Shown: positions 17,610 through 27,116, counted from the first letter of the stretch. The stretch is DNA of 44,796 nucleotides from an uncultured Oleiphilus sp. (GCA_913020245.1 CAJWAD010000018.1:1-44796); one strand, 5' to 3'. The notes: generated by a model from the sequence alone, not told the origin. Translations and numbers: made by a program.

Positions 17610-18188
17610 ATGAAGCCTTCCAGAAAGGCCTTACTACTCGACAGAGATGGCGTCATCAATGTGAACCATGGTTACGTTCATCACCCTGAGGACTGTGATT
17701 TCATCCCAGGCATATTCTCGTTATGTGCCGCCGCGCAAAAACGAGGCTATCGCATTATTATTGTGACCAACCAATCGGGTATTGCACGTCGCTATTATTC
17801 ACGTGCACAGTTTCACGCATTTTCACGCTGGATAGAACATGCTTTTTTTACCCGCGGCATCTCCATACAACAAACACTTCATTGCCCGCACCACCCTAAA
17901 GAATCAGGTGCGTTCGGCTTTCAATGCTGCTGCCGAAAGCCGCGCGCCGGTATGATTTTCCGCGCACAACGCCGGTTCCATCTTAACCTGAGCCAGAGCA
18001 TTATGGTTGGCGATAGCTGGTCAGATGTGCGCTGTGGGCAACATGCCAAAATAGGTAAAATTGTACACTTCCAAGATCCACTTCTGGTTAAAGCGCAAAG
18101 CACGCCTTTCACCCCAAACTTGTACAAAGTGCGCAGTCGCGACTATTATCGTGCTAAATCACTTAGGAGCATCACTCGTTTACTCTAG
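17610..18188 (+). CDS. gmhB: D-glycero-beta-D-manno-heptose 1,7-bisphosphate 7-phosphatase
   Basis: GmhB removes the 7-phosphate of heptose bisphosphate on the way to ADP-L-glycero-D-manno-heptose. The 192 residues match E. coli (191). HAD-superfamily motifs are present: LLDRDGVIN with the nucleophile and acid/base aspartates, IVTNQSG, and VGDSWSDV. A zinc-binding loop characteristic of GmhB is visible as CPHHP followed later by CCCRKP. The C-terminus is Arg/Lys-rich. It sits between a GT4 gene and gmhA. The other heptose-pathway enzyme, HldE, is not in the window. Confidence 0.9.
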   Translation: MKPSRKALLLDRDGVINVNHGYVHHPEDCDFIPGIFSLCAAAQKRGYRIIIVTNQSGIARRYYSRAQFHAFSRWIEHAFFTRGISIQQTLHCPHHPKESGAFGFQCCCRKPRAGMIFRAQRRFHLNLSQSIMVGDSWSDVRCGQHAKIGKIVHFQDPLLVKAQSTPFTPNLYKVRSRDYYRAKSLRSITRLL

Positions 18189-18235
18189 CTGTCTACAAAT
18201 TTCAGCGAGGTGCAAGCGACTTATTCGGAATAATT

Positions 18236-18820
18236 ATGAAACAGAGAATCAAAGATCACATTGAGCGCAGTCTGAATGCCAAGCAGCGTATTTTAGAAGA
18301 CGACACGTTTATTGCGCAGCTCGAAGAGGCAGCCGTACGCTGCGCCGAGGCCATCAAACAAGGCAAAAAAGTGATCTTCGCAGGTAATGGTGGCAGTGCC
18401 TCAGATGCGCAACACCTTGCCGCGGAGCTTGTAGGCCGCTACAAGCACGACCGTCCCTCTATCGCATCCATTGCTATCACGACAGATACTTCCGCACTCA
18501 CCGCAATTGGCAACGATTATGGCTACGAGGAAGTCTTTGCACGGCAAATTTCGGGGCTTGGCCAAGCCGGTGATGTGTTTATTGCTATTTCAACTTCCGG
18601 TAACTCTAAGAACATTATCAAGGCGGTAGATGCCGCTAGGCAAAAAAACATCCACGTGATTGGTTTAAGTGGCGCCAAAGGCCAATTGAAAGAGATAAGC
18701 GATTTATGCTTTGCAGTGCCTGCACCTGAAACAGCGAGTATTCAAGAGGCCCACATCATGATCGGCCATATTATTTGCGATGGTATTGAACAGCTTTTAT
18801 TTGACGACCTACCGAGCTAG
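18236..18820 (+). CDS. gmhA: Sedoheptulose 7-phosphate isomerase
   Basis: GmhA converts sedoheptulose 7-phosphate to D-glycero-D-manno-heptose 7-phosphate, the first step of LPS heptose synthesis. It is a SIS-domain protein of 194 residues (E. coli 192). Family motifs are VIFAGNGGSASDAQHLAAEL, the STSGNS phosphosugar-binding loop, and C-terminal EAHIMIGHIICDGIE with the catalytic histidine. It could be called DiaA, the related DnaA-binding SIS protein, but linkage to gmhB, waaF and glycosyltransferases favours GmhA. It lies 47 bases after gmhB and ends 35 bases before the convergent waaF. Confidence 0.88.
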   Translation: MKQRIKDHIERSLNAKQRILEDDTFIAQLEEAAVRCAEAIKQGKKVIFAGNGGSASDAQHLAAELVGRYKHDRPSIASIAITTDTSALTAIGNDYGYEEVFARQISGLGQAGDVFIAISTSGNSKNIIKAVDAARQKNIHVIGLSGAKGQLKEISDLCFAVPAPETASIQEAHIMIGHIICDGIEQLLFDDLPS

Positions 18821-18855
18821 CTTTTCCGCAAATAAGGCACGGCTTTTTAAGATAG

Positions 18856-19884
18856 TTAAGTTTGCCAAGCGAGCGCTTTTACGCGCTCAAGCGCCGCCCA
18901 AACCTTATTGGGCAACATGTCCTCTAAACACTTGTAATGCCCGTAGGGGCAATCACGTTTGAAACAAGGGCTACAGTCAATCGTTGCTTTGACAATTTCG
19001 CAATGCTTGCTTAGTGGTGGCGTATAATCGGGCGAAGTAGAGCCAAACAAAGCGACCAGTGGTACTTCAAGCGCTGCAGCCACGTGCATTAACCCTGAAT
19101 CATTTGCGACCGCTAAATCAGCTTGAGACATCAACGCAACCGCTTGTTCTAAGGTGGTCGACCCTGCCAACATTTTTAACGCATCGCTGGGTAAGCCACT
19201 AGCAATTACTTCACAGGCCGGTACATCGTTCGCCGAGCCAAATAGCCATACTTGACCACCTTCGGCGATATGCCGTTTAGCAATTTCTGCATAATGTCGT
19301 TCTGGCCACTTTTTAGCGCGTCCAAATTCTGCGCCCGGGCATAAGGCTAATACCGGCCTGCCCTTATCCAAATTAAAAGATGCAAGTGCCGATTCAATAT
19401 TTTCTGCCTTCGGTCTTAACTTGGGCGGCGGACATTCATAATGCGCGGGCGTTGTGCCTTTGTCATAAGCCAAGCCTACGTACTTATGCACCATCAAAGA
19501 ATAAATAGACTTATCTAGCGGCCGCAGGTCGTTCAATAAGCCATAACGCATTTCGCCCTTCCAACCCGTGCGGCGCGGAATTTTTGCAAACCAAGGCACT
19601 AAAGCTGATTTGAGTGAATTAGGTAAAACGATTGACCAATCATAAGCCCTTGTTTGGAGCGCACGCGCTAGCTCTCTGCGCACGCTAAGTTGCAATGCGC
19701 CATGGCCGACTGGCATAGAAATCGTCTTATTGACCTCTGGCATCGCCTCGATAATCGGACGACTCCAGGCCGGTGCTAAGACATCAATTTGAGACTCAGG
19801 ATGCTCGCGGCGCAAGGTCATAAATAAACTTTGCGCCATCACCATATCTCCAACCCACGAGGGGCCAACGATAAGTATTTTCAA
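18856..19884 (-). CDS. waaF: ADP-heptose:LPS heptosyltransferase II
   Basis: WaaF transfers the second heptose onto the LPS inner core. This GT9-family protein has 342 residues (E. coli 348). It opens with MKILIVGPSWVGDMVMAQSL, the WaaF-specific loop. It also contains LALCPGAEFGRAKKWPERHY and the ADP-heptose-binding VANDSGLMHVAAAL. A C-terminal group of cysteines (DCSPCFKRDCPYGHYKC) is typical of WaaF. It is 27 bases downstream of ilvE on the same strand. The order glnE-ilvE-waaF is familiar from pseudomonads, where waaC and waaG follow; here convergent gmhA follows. Confidence 0.93.
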   Translation of the reverse strand: MKILIVGPSWVGDMVMAQSLFMTLRREHPESQIDVLAPAWSRPIIEAMPEVNKTISMPVGHGALQLSVRRELARALQTRAYDWSIVLPNSLKSALVPWFAKIPRRTGWKGEMRYGLLNDLRPLDKSIYSLMVHKYVGLAYDKGTTPAHYECPPPKLRPKAENIESALASFNLDKGRPVLALCPGAEFGRAKKWPERHYAEIAKRHIAEGGQVWLFGSANDVPACEVIASGLPSDALKMLAGSTTLEQAVALMSQADLAVANDSGLMHVAAALEVPLVALFGSTSPDYTPPLSKHCEIVKATIDCSPCFKRDCPYGHYKCLEDMLPNKVWAALERVKALAWQT

Positions 19885-19911
19885 AGCTGCTCCTGTTTGT
19901 AAAGTCGCGGT

Positions 19912-20832
19912 TTAAACGAAGCTCAACCAATCAGAATTCTGCGCTCGACGGCCTTTCACCGCGTCGAAATACATGGTCTGGAATTTCTCCGTTAATTCGC
20001 CACGCTTTCCGGTGCCAATCTTGCGTCCATCAAGATCTCGAATGGGTAACACCTCTGCTGCCGTGCCTGTAAAGAAGGCCTCGTCAGCAACGTAAACTTC
20101 ATCACGGGTGAGGCGTTTCTCAACGATCTCCACCCCTAACTCCTCAGCAAAACTAAATATTGTGCGGCGCGTGAGGCCGTCTAAGCATGAGGTCAGCTCT
20201 GGGGTATACATTTTGCCTTCACGAATAATAAAGATATTCTCACCGCTACCCTCAGCGACGTAACCTTCGGTATCAAGCATTAATGCCTCTTCACACCCGC
20301 TGTCTAACGCTTCTTTCAAGGCTAGCATCGAATTGATGTAATGTCCGTTTGCCTTCGCTTTGCACATGCTGATATTTACATGGTGACGCGTATAGGAGGA
20401 GGTACGCACCTTAATGCCCTGCTCTCGGGCCTCTGGTGACATATAAGAGGGCCATTCCCAAGCTGCAACAATTACATGCACTTTCAAATTATCAGCGCGC
20501 AGGCCCATTCCTTCGGAGCCATAAAAAGCCATGGGGCGAAGATAGGCTTCTTTCAAGTTATTCTCTCGCACGACGGCTTTTTGAGCCTCATTAATGGTGT
20601 CTTTATCAAAAGGCATATCCATCATCATGATATGTGCAGATCGAAACAAACGATCGGTATGGTCTTGCATCTTAAAAATAGCGGTGCCGGTGTCGGTCTC
20701 GTATGCCCGAACCCCCTCAAATACACCCATACCATAGTGCAAGGTATGCGTTAAAACATGTACCTGTGCATCACGCCAAGGGACCATTTCGCCATCAAAC
20801 CAAATCAGGCCATCTCTATCAGCCATTGACAT
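19912..20832 (-). CDS. ilvE: Branched-chain amino acid aminotransferase
   Basis: This PLP enzyme makes the last step of valine, leucine and isoleucine synthesis using glutamate. It is a class IV aminotransferase with 306 residues (E. coli 309). Landmarks are GLIWFDGEMVPW, THTLHYGMGVFEGVRAY, and the PLP lysine in CKAKANGHYINSM. The glycine-rich EGYVAEGSGENIFI loop and EAFFTGTAAEVLPI complete the pattern. The ATG at 20832 has an AGGAG ribosome site nine bases upstream, so I prefer it over a start 12 codons earlier at 20868. It lies 188 bases after glnE, probably in one transcript with waaF. Confidence 0.94.
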   Translation of the reverse strand: MSMADRDGLIWFDGEMVPWRDAQVHVLTHTLHYGMGVFEGVRAYETDTGTAIFKMQDHTDRLFRSAHIMMMDMPFDKDTINEAQKAVVRENNLKEAYLRPMAFYGSEGMGLRADNLKVHVIVAAWEWPSYMSPEAREQGIKVRTSSYTRHHVNISMCKAKANGHYINSMLALKEALDSGCEEALMLDTEGYVAEGSGENIFIIREGKMYTPELTSCLDGLTRRTIFSFAEELGVEIVEKRLTRDEVYVADEAFFTGTAAEVLPIRDLDGRKIGTGKRGELTEKFQTMYFDAVKGRRAQNSDWLSFV

Positions 20833-21020
20833 TGTGTACCGCTCCTCACTTATGACCGAGTTAACCAATTAATATCGGCACCCGTGAATCTATTTATATC
20901 AAGTTAGTGTTGCTCGACGCCTTTACTGTCGTCCCAGCAAAAAGAGCGCCATTCTAGCACTATTGCCACGACCCGCCTATGCCCAATACCGCCGAAAAAC
21001 GCGCGATACCGCATATTCAT

Positions 21021-23924
21021 TTAGGCAAACATTACTTTTTCCCATACCGTTTGCGCCGCTTGTACTGGCTCAGGGAATGCACGTAAACCTTCAGCATAAC
21101 GTTCCCCTGACAACACCTGCGTATGCAGTGCAGCGCGCAAGGTACGGTAAGCATCAATTAAAATAGGTAAAGATTGATGGGCCGGAATTAGCTCCGTAAA
21201 TTTTGGTTGGGCCAATTGCTCAAGTAAGCGCACATTATCACTCCACTCACATAATTCAGGGTAGGTCTCAGCCCAGGCAAGTACGAGGTATTGCGTAATG
21301 AACTCAATATCTATCAGCCCGCCTCGCCCTTGTTTTATATTGTTCGCTGCAGAGGCCTCATCGCCAAACTTTTCTATCGCCGCCGCACGCATTTTGTCGC
21401 GCATTAGCAGTACCTCTTCGCGTAATTTAGCGGCATTGCGCTGCTGGCTGAGAATGCCCTGTCGTACCTGAGCAAAACGCTCCATTAATAGCAGATCCCC
21501 TGCAATGGCACGCGCGCGAACCAAGGCCTGATGCTCCCACGTCCAGGCATCATCTGCTTGATATTTCTCGAATGCCTTAAGAGACGAGACCAACATACCG
21601 GAATTACCTGAGGGGCGCAGACGCATATCTACTTCGTACAGGCAACCTTGCGTGGTTTGCGTGGCTAAAATATGGATAACCTTTTGCCCCAATCGTGTAT
21701 AGAACAATTGGTTGTTGATGGGTTTCGGGCCGTTGGTGAGGCCAAAATCATCGACATCATACAAGAACACCATGTCAAGATCTGAAGCATAACCCAACTC
21801 AATTCCACCCAGTTTACCGTACGCGATCACGGCAAACCCTGCTGCTAACGTGCCATCCTCAAGCTCACTAGGCCAACCATGCTTCACCACCAACTCACGC
21901 CAAGCGATCTCAATCGCCGCATCAATGCTTACCTCAGCAATCCATGTTAAGTAATCGCTTACTTTCATAACGGGAAGACTACCCGTGATCTCTGCCGCGG
22001 CAACGCGTAACAAATGCGACTGTTTATAATTACGCAAACAGTCCATCGAGGCCTCTAAATCACCCTCAGGAATCCGTAACATCGATTGTCGCAACTCATT
22101 ACTGAGTTCTATTTTTTGGGGTGGCGAATACAAACTGCTAGGGTTGAGCAAATCATCCAATATAATCGGCGATTTAGCGATATGCTCGGCGAACCATGCA
22201 CTCTCAGAGCACAAACGGCACAACTGCGTTAAGGCTTGTGTGTTTTCATTTAGCAGCACAAAGTAAATACTTCGGCCAAGAATGGCGCGCACCAAATGTA
22301 ATGCGCGGGTAAACGTTAAGCTGGGGCATGCATAGTCTGTAGCAGCGCTTAATAGTCGGGGTAAAAAGCTCTCAAATCGTTCACGCCCCTCGCGCGACAT
22401 AGCATTAAACTGCCGCAACTGCCGCAACTCTTCAATGGCCTGATAAGTTTGCGCTGGCGCATCGTAACCGGCCTCTTCGAGTGCTTGAAGCCATGCGTCT
22501 TTATCCGATGCGATTTGCCATAACACACGCCAACCATCGGACACAGCGTCGGTTTTGGCACCCGGTGTATCTGGGCTAAGAAACGCTTCGAAAATATCTG
22601 ACACCCGCTCACGATGCGCATCGAGTTCATCTAATAATGCCGCCCAACTTGCCTGCTGCATCACCATGCATACTTGCGCTTGCTCTCGCTCACTCGCCGG
22701 TAACAACTGCGTTTGCTTATCTGCCAAGCCCTGGATGGCATGCTCAAGGTCACGTAGAAATCGGTAAGCCACTAACAGCTGATCTACCCACTCTGCCGGC
22801 AAATAGGCCTGCGCTTTAATCGTGTCGAAAACCGTTTGTAACCCCGTGTCTTGAAGTCGTGCATCACGCCCGCCATAAATTAATTGCGTTGCTTGTGCGA
22901 TAAATTCAACCTCGCGAATGCCACCGGCACCCAGCTTTATGTTCTGCTGACCGCCCTTTCGATGCACCTCAGACATAATTAAACGCTTCATTTCACGGAG
23001 GGCGTCAAAACTAGAAAAATCAGAATAACCGCGGTAAACGAAGGGGCGAATAATCGACATCAATTGCTCAACATCATCTGCTGGCCCAGTAATGGCGTGC
23101 GCCTTTATCATCGCGAAACGCTCCCATTCGCGACCCTGCGATTGAAAGTAGTCATCGAAGGCCGCAAAATTTAAGGCCAACGCGCCACTGCTACCGTAGG
23201 GCCGTAAACGCATATCTACACGGTAAACAAACCCCTCTGCTGTCACCTGATCTAATACATGAATTAAGCGCTGACCCACACGTGAAAAAAATAAATGATT
23301 ATCGATCGGCTTGCTCGGATGGTTGGTCGCACCGGCTTCAGGGTAGGCAAAAATTAAATCAATATCAGACGAAATGTTCAGCTCATGAGCACCCAGTTTG
23401 CCCATACCGAGCACAACAAGGTGCTGTTGCACGCCTGCCGCATTTAAGGGCTGGCCATATTTTTCACTCGCCCATTGCTCTAAATACTGCAGCGCGACAC
23501 GAATACAGGCATTCGCGAGGGCAGAAACCTCAAGTAGAATGTCATCGAGGTTGGCAAGCATCGTTGCATTGCGCCATATAAGCCGCGCCTGATGCTCTTG
23601 ACGAAACACCCTCAGCGCGCGCATTAAAGTCGCTTCATCGCACACGCTTTCACATGCATGATCTAGTCGTTTTATTATCCCTTCGACATCCAAGGTTTGA
23701 TAAAGATCGGATTCGGGTTTAGACCATTTTTTTAATAATGCCGTGTATTTTATTAAGCTCTCGAGACAGTAATCACTGCGCTCAATCGCCGCAAGCAGTA
23801 AATGCCAAAACGCATTAGAATACTCGGCATCGACGTCAATATGCGACGCCAGCCGATTGAACGCTTGCTTTGCTTGTGGGCTTGCAGTGGGAACAATGGT
23901 TTCGATAACGGTTTGCAGCTTCAT
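21021..23924 (-). CDS. glnE: Bifunctional glutamine synthetase adenylyltransferase/deadenylase
   Basis: GlnE adds or removes AMP on the conserved tyrosine of GlnA under control of PII and glutamine. The 967 residues compare with 946 in E. coli. Two nucleotidyltransferase domains are visible: the N-terminal deadenylase with GMGKLGAHELNISSDIDLIF near residue 175, and the C-terminal adenylylase with YGKLGGIELGYASDLDMVF. Each has the expected D-x-D metal ligands. The regulatory linker between them includes RGGLIDIEF-type and GAGGIREVEFIAQ segments. Its target, GlnA, is encoded in this window and retains Tyr397. In E. coli glnE follows ygiF; here a CYTH-only protein and a DUF547 gene precede it. 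Confidence 0.95.
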   Translation of the reverse strand: MKLQTVIETIVPTASPQAKQAFNRLASHIDVDAEYSNAFWHLLLAAIERSDYCLESLIKYTALLKKWSKPESDLYQTLDVEGIIKRLDHACESVCDEATLMRALRVFRQEHQARLIWRNATMLANLDDILLEVSALANACIRVALQYLEQWASEKYGQPLNAAGVQQHLVVLGMGKLGAHELNISSDIDLIFAYPEAGATNHPSKPIDNHLFFSRVGQRLIHVLDQVTAEGFVYRVDMRLRPYGSSGALALNFAAFDDYFQSQGREWERFAMIKAHAITGPADDVEQLMSIIRPFVYRGYSDFSSFDALREMKRLIMSEVHRKGGQQNIKLGAGGIREVEFIAQATQLIYGGRDARLQDTGLQTVFDTIKAQAYLPAEWVDQLLVAYRFLRDLEHAIQGLADKQTQLLPASEREQAQVCMVMQQASWAALLDELDAHRERVSDIFEAFLSPDTPGAKTDAVSDGWRVLWQIASDKDAWLQALEEAGYDAPAQTYQAIEELRQLRQFNAMSREGRERFESFLPRLLSAATDYACPSLTFTRALHLVRAILGRSIYFVLLNENTQALTQLCRLCSESAWFAEHIAKSPIILDDLLNPSSLYSPPQKIELSNELRQSMLRIPEGDLEASMDCLRNYKQSHLLRVAAAEITGSLPVMKVSDYLTWIAEVSIDAAIEIAWRELVVKHGWPSELEDGTLAAGFAVIAYGKLGGIELGYASDLDMVFLYDVDDFGLTNGPKPINNQLFYTRLGQKVIHILATQTTQGCLYEVDMRLRPSGNSGMLVSSLKAFEKYQADDAWTWEHQALVRARAIAGDLLLMERFAQVRQGILSQQRNAAKLREEVLLMRDKMRAAAIEKFGDEASAANNIKQGRGGLIDIEFITQYLVLAWAETYPELCEWSDNVRLLEQLAQPKFTELIPAHQSLPILIDAYRTLRAALHTQVLSGERYAEGLRAFPEPVQAAQTVWEKVMFA

Positions 23925-24030
23925 AACGTTTATACACTTGACAGGTTTTCAAAGCATAATGGATTCAGTTACGCTGACAAGCAAGAACTGGCCACACCAG
24001 ACAGCCCCGCGTGCTCTTATGTTTAATGCT

Positions 24031-24873
24031 CTAAAGCTTACGTTTTTCCGCCGGCGTAAAAATGGCGTTAACCGACCAGTCATAATTTAAATAGTCGTCA
24101 ATTTCCCAGTTTGCAGGCAATAGACCAACCGGGGCATATTTTTCGACAAACCGCTGCACACCCCCGCCGGCTTCAAAATCTTCATCAAACCAATCAAACA
24201 ACGGCGACAACACCACCTCATTTTTCGTAACTTGAATACCTTTGCGCAATTGGGTGAGAAAAATGCGTGATTGTTCATCGAGCTGCGCGTCAATGCGATC
24301 AGCCGCGTAAGGCTCAAACCGAAGATCAGGACAGCTCATCGATGCGCAATTCAGCGCAAAATGGATACGCGGATCACCAAGCGAGCGCAAAATCTCATGC
24401 TCTAAAATGCGTAGGGTCATATCTTCGCCACACAGCTTACCCGCACCATGTGTCCACACGGGAACAAGAAAATTACCAAGCCCTCGCAAACTCTTTAAGG
24501 GCCAATTCTGCGCGACTTTCTCCATCGCTAAAATATTATACGCGTTCAAATAAAACGCGAGTTGTTGCGATTGTGTCACTAAGGCTTCTTTTGAGTAATG
24601 CGCTAACCAAACACGCACTTGTTTAAAATCTGCATCGGTTGCAAGGTCGCCATAGCGCACCATATTTGCCGGCAAACCGTTCTTGACTTCCGTATAGACA
24701 TGCCGCTCTAAAACAGTTTGATAAAGTGCATTAATTTGCGCAACGGAAGCCTGCTTGGTGAGAAGCGGTTCTGCGGATGTGCTGGCACAACTGCTCAAGA
24801 ACACTAAGCAACAAACACCTTCAACTATTTTTTTGGAGCAAGCCAAAACCCCGCTCAGCCTTACTAACATCAT
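24031..24873 (-). CDS. DUF547 lipoprotein
   Basis: This is a DUF547 protein of unknown activity, 280 residues with the ATG at 24873, which has an AGGG ribosome site seven bases upstream. The N-terminus carries a hydrophobic stretch and lipobox ending LSSC (about residue 29), so it is probably an outer- or inner-membrane lipoprotein. The DUF547 core is visible as QQLAFYLNAYNILAM, then DMTLRILEHEILR, then DPRIHFALNCASMSCP and the NYDWSVN end. The first 53 bases overlap the end of the upstream CYTH gene in another frame, implying coupling. It lies between the CYTH gene and glnE. Cys and His residues in the core suggest a protease-like or redox role in some family models; I would not assign one. 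Confidence 0.82.
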   Translation of the reverse strand: MMLVRLSGVLACSKKIVEGVCCLVFLSSCASTSAEPLLTKQASVAQINALYQTVLERHVYTEVKNGLPANMVRYGDLATDADFKQVRVWLAHYSKEALVTQSQQLAFYLNAYNILAMEKVAQNWPLKSLRGLGNFLVPVWTHGAGKLCGEDMTLRILEHEILRSLGDPRIHFALNCASMSCPDLRFEPYAADRIDAQLDEQSRIFLTQLRKGIQVTKNEVVLSPLFDWFDEDFEAGGGVQRFVEKYAPVGLLPANWEIDDYLNYDWSVNAIFTPAEKRKL

Positions 24874-25483
24874 CTGGATACCCTGAAAATACAGCCTGTG
24901 CCTTTGATGATACTGCTCGCATCACGTCAAGCGGATCGATTTCTTTTGCACACGCCTCTTGCGCAATAAGCTCTAACTCAAGCTCGTTTATGTTACTCAC
25001 TTTTTGCCCTGCAATAATTTTACCGTGGTCATAAACCAACTCTATTTGACAGCCGTAAAAATAAAAAGTTGCGCAATAGCGCGTAAAGTTGGTTTCAAAC
25101 ATCGGCAAAAGTGCAGCGATACTTTGATCTTGCGGCCAAGCCTCGCAGGCACTCAGCAACTCTGCATTTAGGCGGGGCACGGAATTAGTGGAGTGTGCGG
25201 GCATGCTTGGCAATGGCCACTCCCACTCACCGCGTTGATGCAAGCCATCCATCGAAACGCCTTTGGTCTTTAGGGTTTGTACCCAAACCCTTTCGTATTG
25301 CCGTAAACGCAAGGCAATTTTGCGCTCATGTAAGGCTAACTGGGCCGAATCAAAATAAATATTACGTAAAACGTTTGTCGGGCAGGCCACAAACCGGTCA
25401 TCGCTGATCAATTCACCCAACGAGAGAAAGCGCTCATGCGATAAGGTGTCGTGCAATGAAAGTTTCACTTCAACCTCTGTCAC
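24821..25483 (-). CDS. CYTH-domain protein (YgiF-like, without CHAD domain)
   Basis: CYTH enzymes are triphosphate tunnel metalloenzymes that hydrolyse inorganic triphosphate or other triphosphates. The signature E-x-E-x-K is at the N-terminus (MTEVEVKLSLH). Further alternating charged beta-strands are seen, such as IALRLRQYERVWVQTLK with Arg and Lys for phosphate binding, ELVYDHGKI and ELELELIA. E. coli YgiF (433 aa) has CYTH plus CHAD domains and is encoded just before glnE. This protein has only about 220 residues, so the CHAD domain is absent. The position relative to glnE matches after allowing for the DUF547 insertion. It is the first gene of this minus-strand group. Confidence 0.8.
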   Translation of the reverse strand: MTEVEVKLSLHDTLSHERFLSLGELISDDRFVACPTNVLRNIYFDSAQLALHERKIALRLRQYERVWVQTLKTKGVSMDGLHQRGEWEWPLPSMPAHSTNSVPRLNAELLSACEAWPQDQSIAALLPMFETNFTRYCATFYFYGCQIELVYDHGKIIAGQKVSNINELELELIAQEACAKEIDPLDVMRAVSSKAQAVFSGYPDDVSKAERGFGLLQKNS

Positions 25484-25552
25484 GCATGCCTCCAGCTACA
25501 AAAAAATAAAACGCAAAAATACGAGAACACCCATAAAAATCACGAATATAAG

Positions 25553-25583
25553 CAAAAAAAAACCGGTGCAAGCACCGGTTTTC
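25553..25583 (-). terminator. Rho-independent terminator after the porin gene
   Basis: AACCGGTG and CACCGGTT (25561-25568 and 25573-25580) form an 8-bp perfect stem around a four-base loop. On the minus strand it is followed by a run of T residues (complement of the A-run at 25554-25560) and lies about 30 bases after the porin stop. It is a textbook intrinsic terminator and separates the porin from the CYTH gene. Confidence 0.9.
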
Positions 25584-25609
25584 TCATAGCGTGACTTTTT
25601 TGTAAAGTC

Positions 25610-26575
25610 TTAGAATGCGTACGTTGCACCTACGGCTGTTGCAGTCTCATCTGTGTCTTTCACATTACCTGCGTTAGACGTTTGAGAAGCTTCAACATAC
25701 ACGTACATATTGTCAGAAACGTTATACAGCGCTTGTACAAATAGCTGCTCCGCATCTTCGTCAGCACCTTCCGCGCCGTAAATACCGTAACCCAAGGCTA
25801 GTTGCGTTGCTTTGATACCATAGATGGCTTGAAGACCAAGGTAATCTCCAGTGTCATCTTCATCTTCGTACTGTGCTTGCAGTGTTAGATCACCGATATA
25901 AGCTTCAGCCGCCAAACCAAAGGCATCTGTGCCCTTTGTCGCGCCGTAATCCTTATCTGACTCCATAGAGTAAGCAAGACCAACATAAAAAGCGTCTGAT
26001 GAGTAAGCACCACCGACCTGCGCTCCGCGTTGCGTTGCGCTATCGCCGTCTATTTTATATGTTAGACCTACAGTGAAATCACCGAAGCTACCGACGTATT
26101 GGGCGTTGTCGCCTTCACCGATACCCGTCAAGTTACCCGAAATACCAACTTGCTCACTGATATCTGTAATGTTCAACATCTGCTCATAAACAGTGTCGTC
26201 AGAACCAATTTGGATCGAACCGAAGTCGCCTTTCAAACCAATGAATGCTTCGTCAAAACCGTTAAGACCACCGTTACCAGCTTTGTCGTCTGCATCAAAT
26301 TCAAGCTCTGCTTTGAAGAAGCCGGTTAGGTCTTCTGTGATAGCGTGATCATGCTTGAAGCCGATGGTTGAACCGCCGTCAGCGAACTCGTGCGAGCTAG
26401 TTTTTGAACCACCCTTAGGGTCCACTTCCGACCAGAATTGTGCTAGCTGAATGTTACCGTAAACTTCAGGCATACTTTCAAGCATTTCTGCAAGATCAGA
26501 TGCATTGTCCATGGCGAACGCGTTTGATGATAGTGCAGCGGCTGCTACAGCTGAAGCGATCAGAGTCTTTTTCAT
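25610..26575 (-). CDS. Gram-negative outer-membrane porin
   Basis: This is a general diffusion porin (PF13609-like) in the outer membrane. A signal peptide (residues 1-21, ending NAFA) precedes an acidic mature protein of about 300 residues. Alternating beta-strand segments end in aromatic residues, and the C-terminus is YAF, the terminal-Phe signal for BAM-dependent barrel assembly. The YGNIQLAQFWSEV opening and GSIQIGSDDTVYEQM loop-3 region are typical. High Asp/Glu content suggests adaptation to saline water and cation preference (inference). A GGAAG ribosome site lies upstream of ATG. It is a single gene with its own terminator and a long AT-rich upstream region. Confidence 0.86.
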   Translation of the reverse strand: MKKTLIASAVAAAALSSNAFAMDNASDLAEMLESMPEVYGNIQLAQFWSEVDPKGGSKTSSHEFADGGSTIGFKHDHAITEDLTGFFKAELEFDADDKAGNGGLNGFDEAFIGLKGDFGSIQIGSDDTVYEQMLNITDISEQVGISGNLTGIGEGDNAQYVGSFGDFTVGLTYKIDGDSATQRGAQVGGAYSSDAFYVGLAYSMESDKDYGATKGTDAFGLAAEAYIGDLTLQAQYEDEDDTGDYLGLQAIYGIKATQLALGYGIYGAEGADEDAEQLFVQALYNVSDNMYVYVEASQTSNAGNVKDTDETATAVGATYAF

Positions 26576-27116
26576 TTCGTCTTCCTTATTACTATTTGAA
26601 GATAATGGGATAATCCCGATTTCTTAGTTAATAAAAACTTTCGTTATTAGTATGGTCAATAGGCGTACTATGGGGCCTATTTAATTTCATAGTTATGACA
26701 GCTATATGACAGAAGCAAAGTTCACCCATATTTCCCTCAAACCGTTAATGCCTTTTTCACCAAGCCCTTAGCAAAAAAACAATTAACTGCGTATACCGAC
26801 GTAATATTAAGCGAATTTTGTTAACTAACGCACGTTACAGCTTATTAACAAATAAGCATTGGTACCGATTTTAGCCGTTAACCCGTTTTCCTCTCAATAT
26901 TTCGAAGCCCGTGTCAGCGCTTCCGTCTCGTTAATGTTTCGCCTCTACCTAGATATATTTGCCAAAAACTTTAAACACAACTGCTATGTTTACAAGCTCT
27001 TAGCGAACGCACTTAACGTAGAGCATTATAATTTTTTAGTACACCTTTCTCATTTGTGCAACTTTATTGTGCATTTTTGTAAGTAAATACGAATAAAACG
27101 CAAAATCAATAGCAGA
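26576..27116. other. Gene-free AT-rich region upstream of the porin
   Basis: About 540 bases between dtd and the porin, both on the minus strand, hold no ORF with credible coding character; the plus-strand frame at 26859-27086 has no ribosome site and no family resemblance. Just before the porin there is a small GGGAT/ATCCC repeat. At 26659-26664 and 26675-26680 there is a 6-bp inverted repeat (ATAGGC/GCCTAT). No convincing -35/-10 pair stands out, although TTGACC on the minus strand (26654-26659) is a possible -35. The length and AT content are what one expects for a regulated porin promoter. I see no definite binding site. Confidence 0.5.

Noticed and set aside
26859-27086. Plus-strand 75-codon frame in the porin upstream region
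   Set aside because: AT-rich chance frame, no ribosome site and no recognisable motif.
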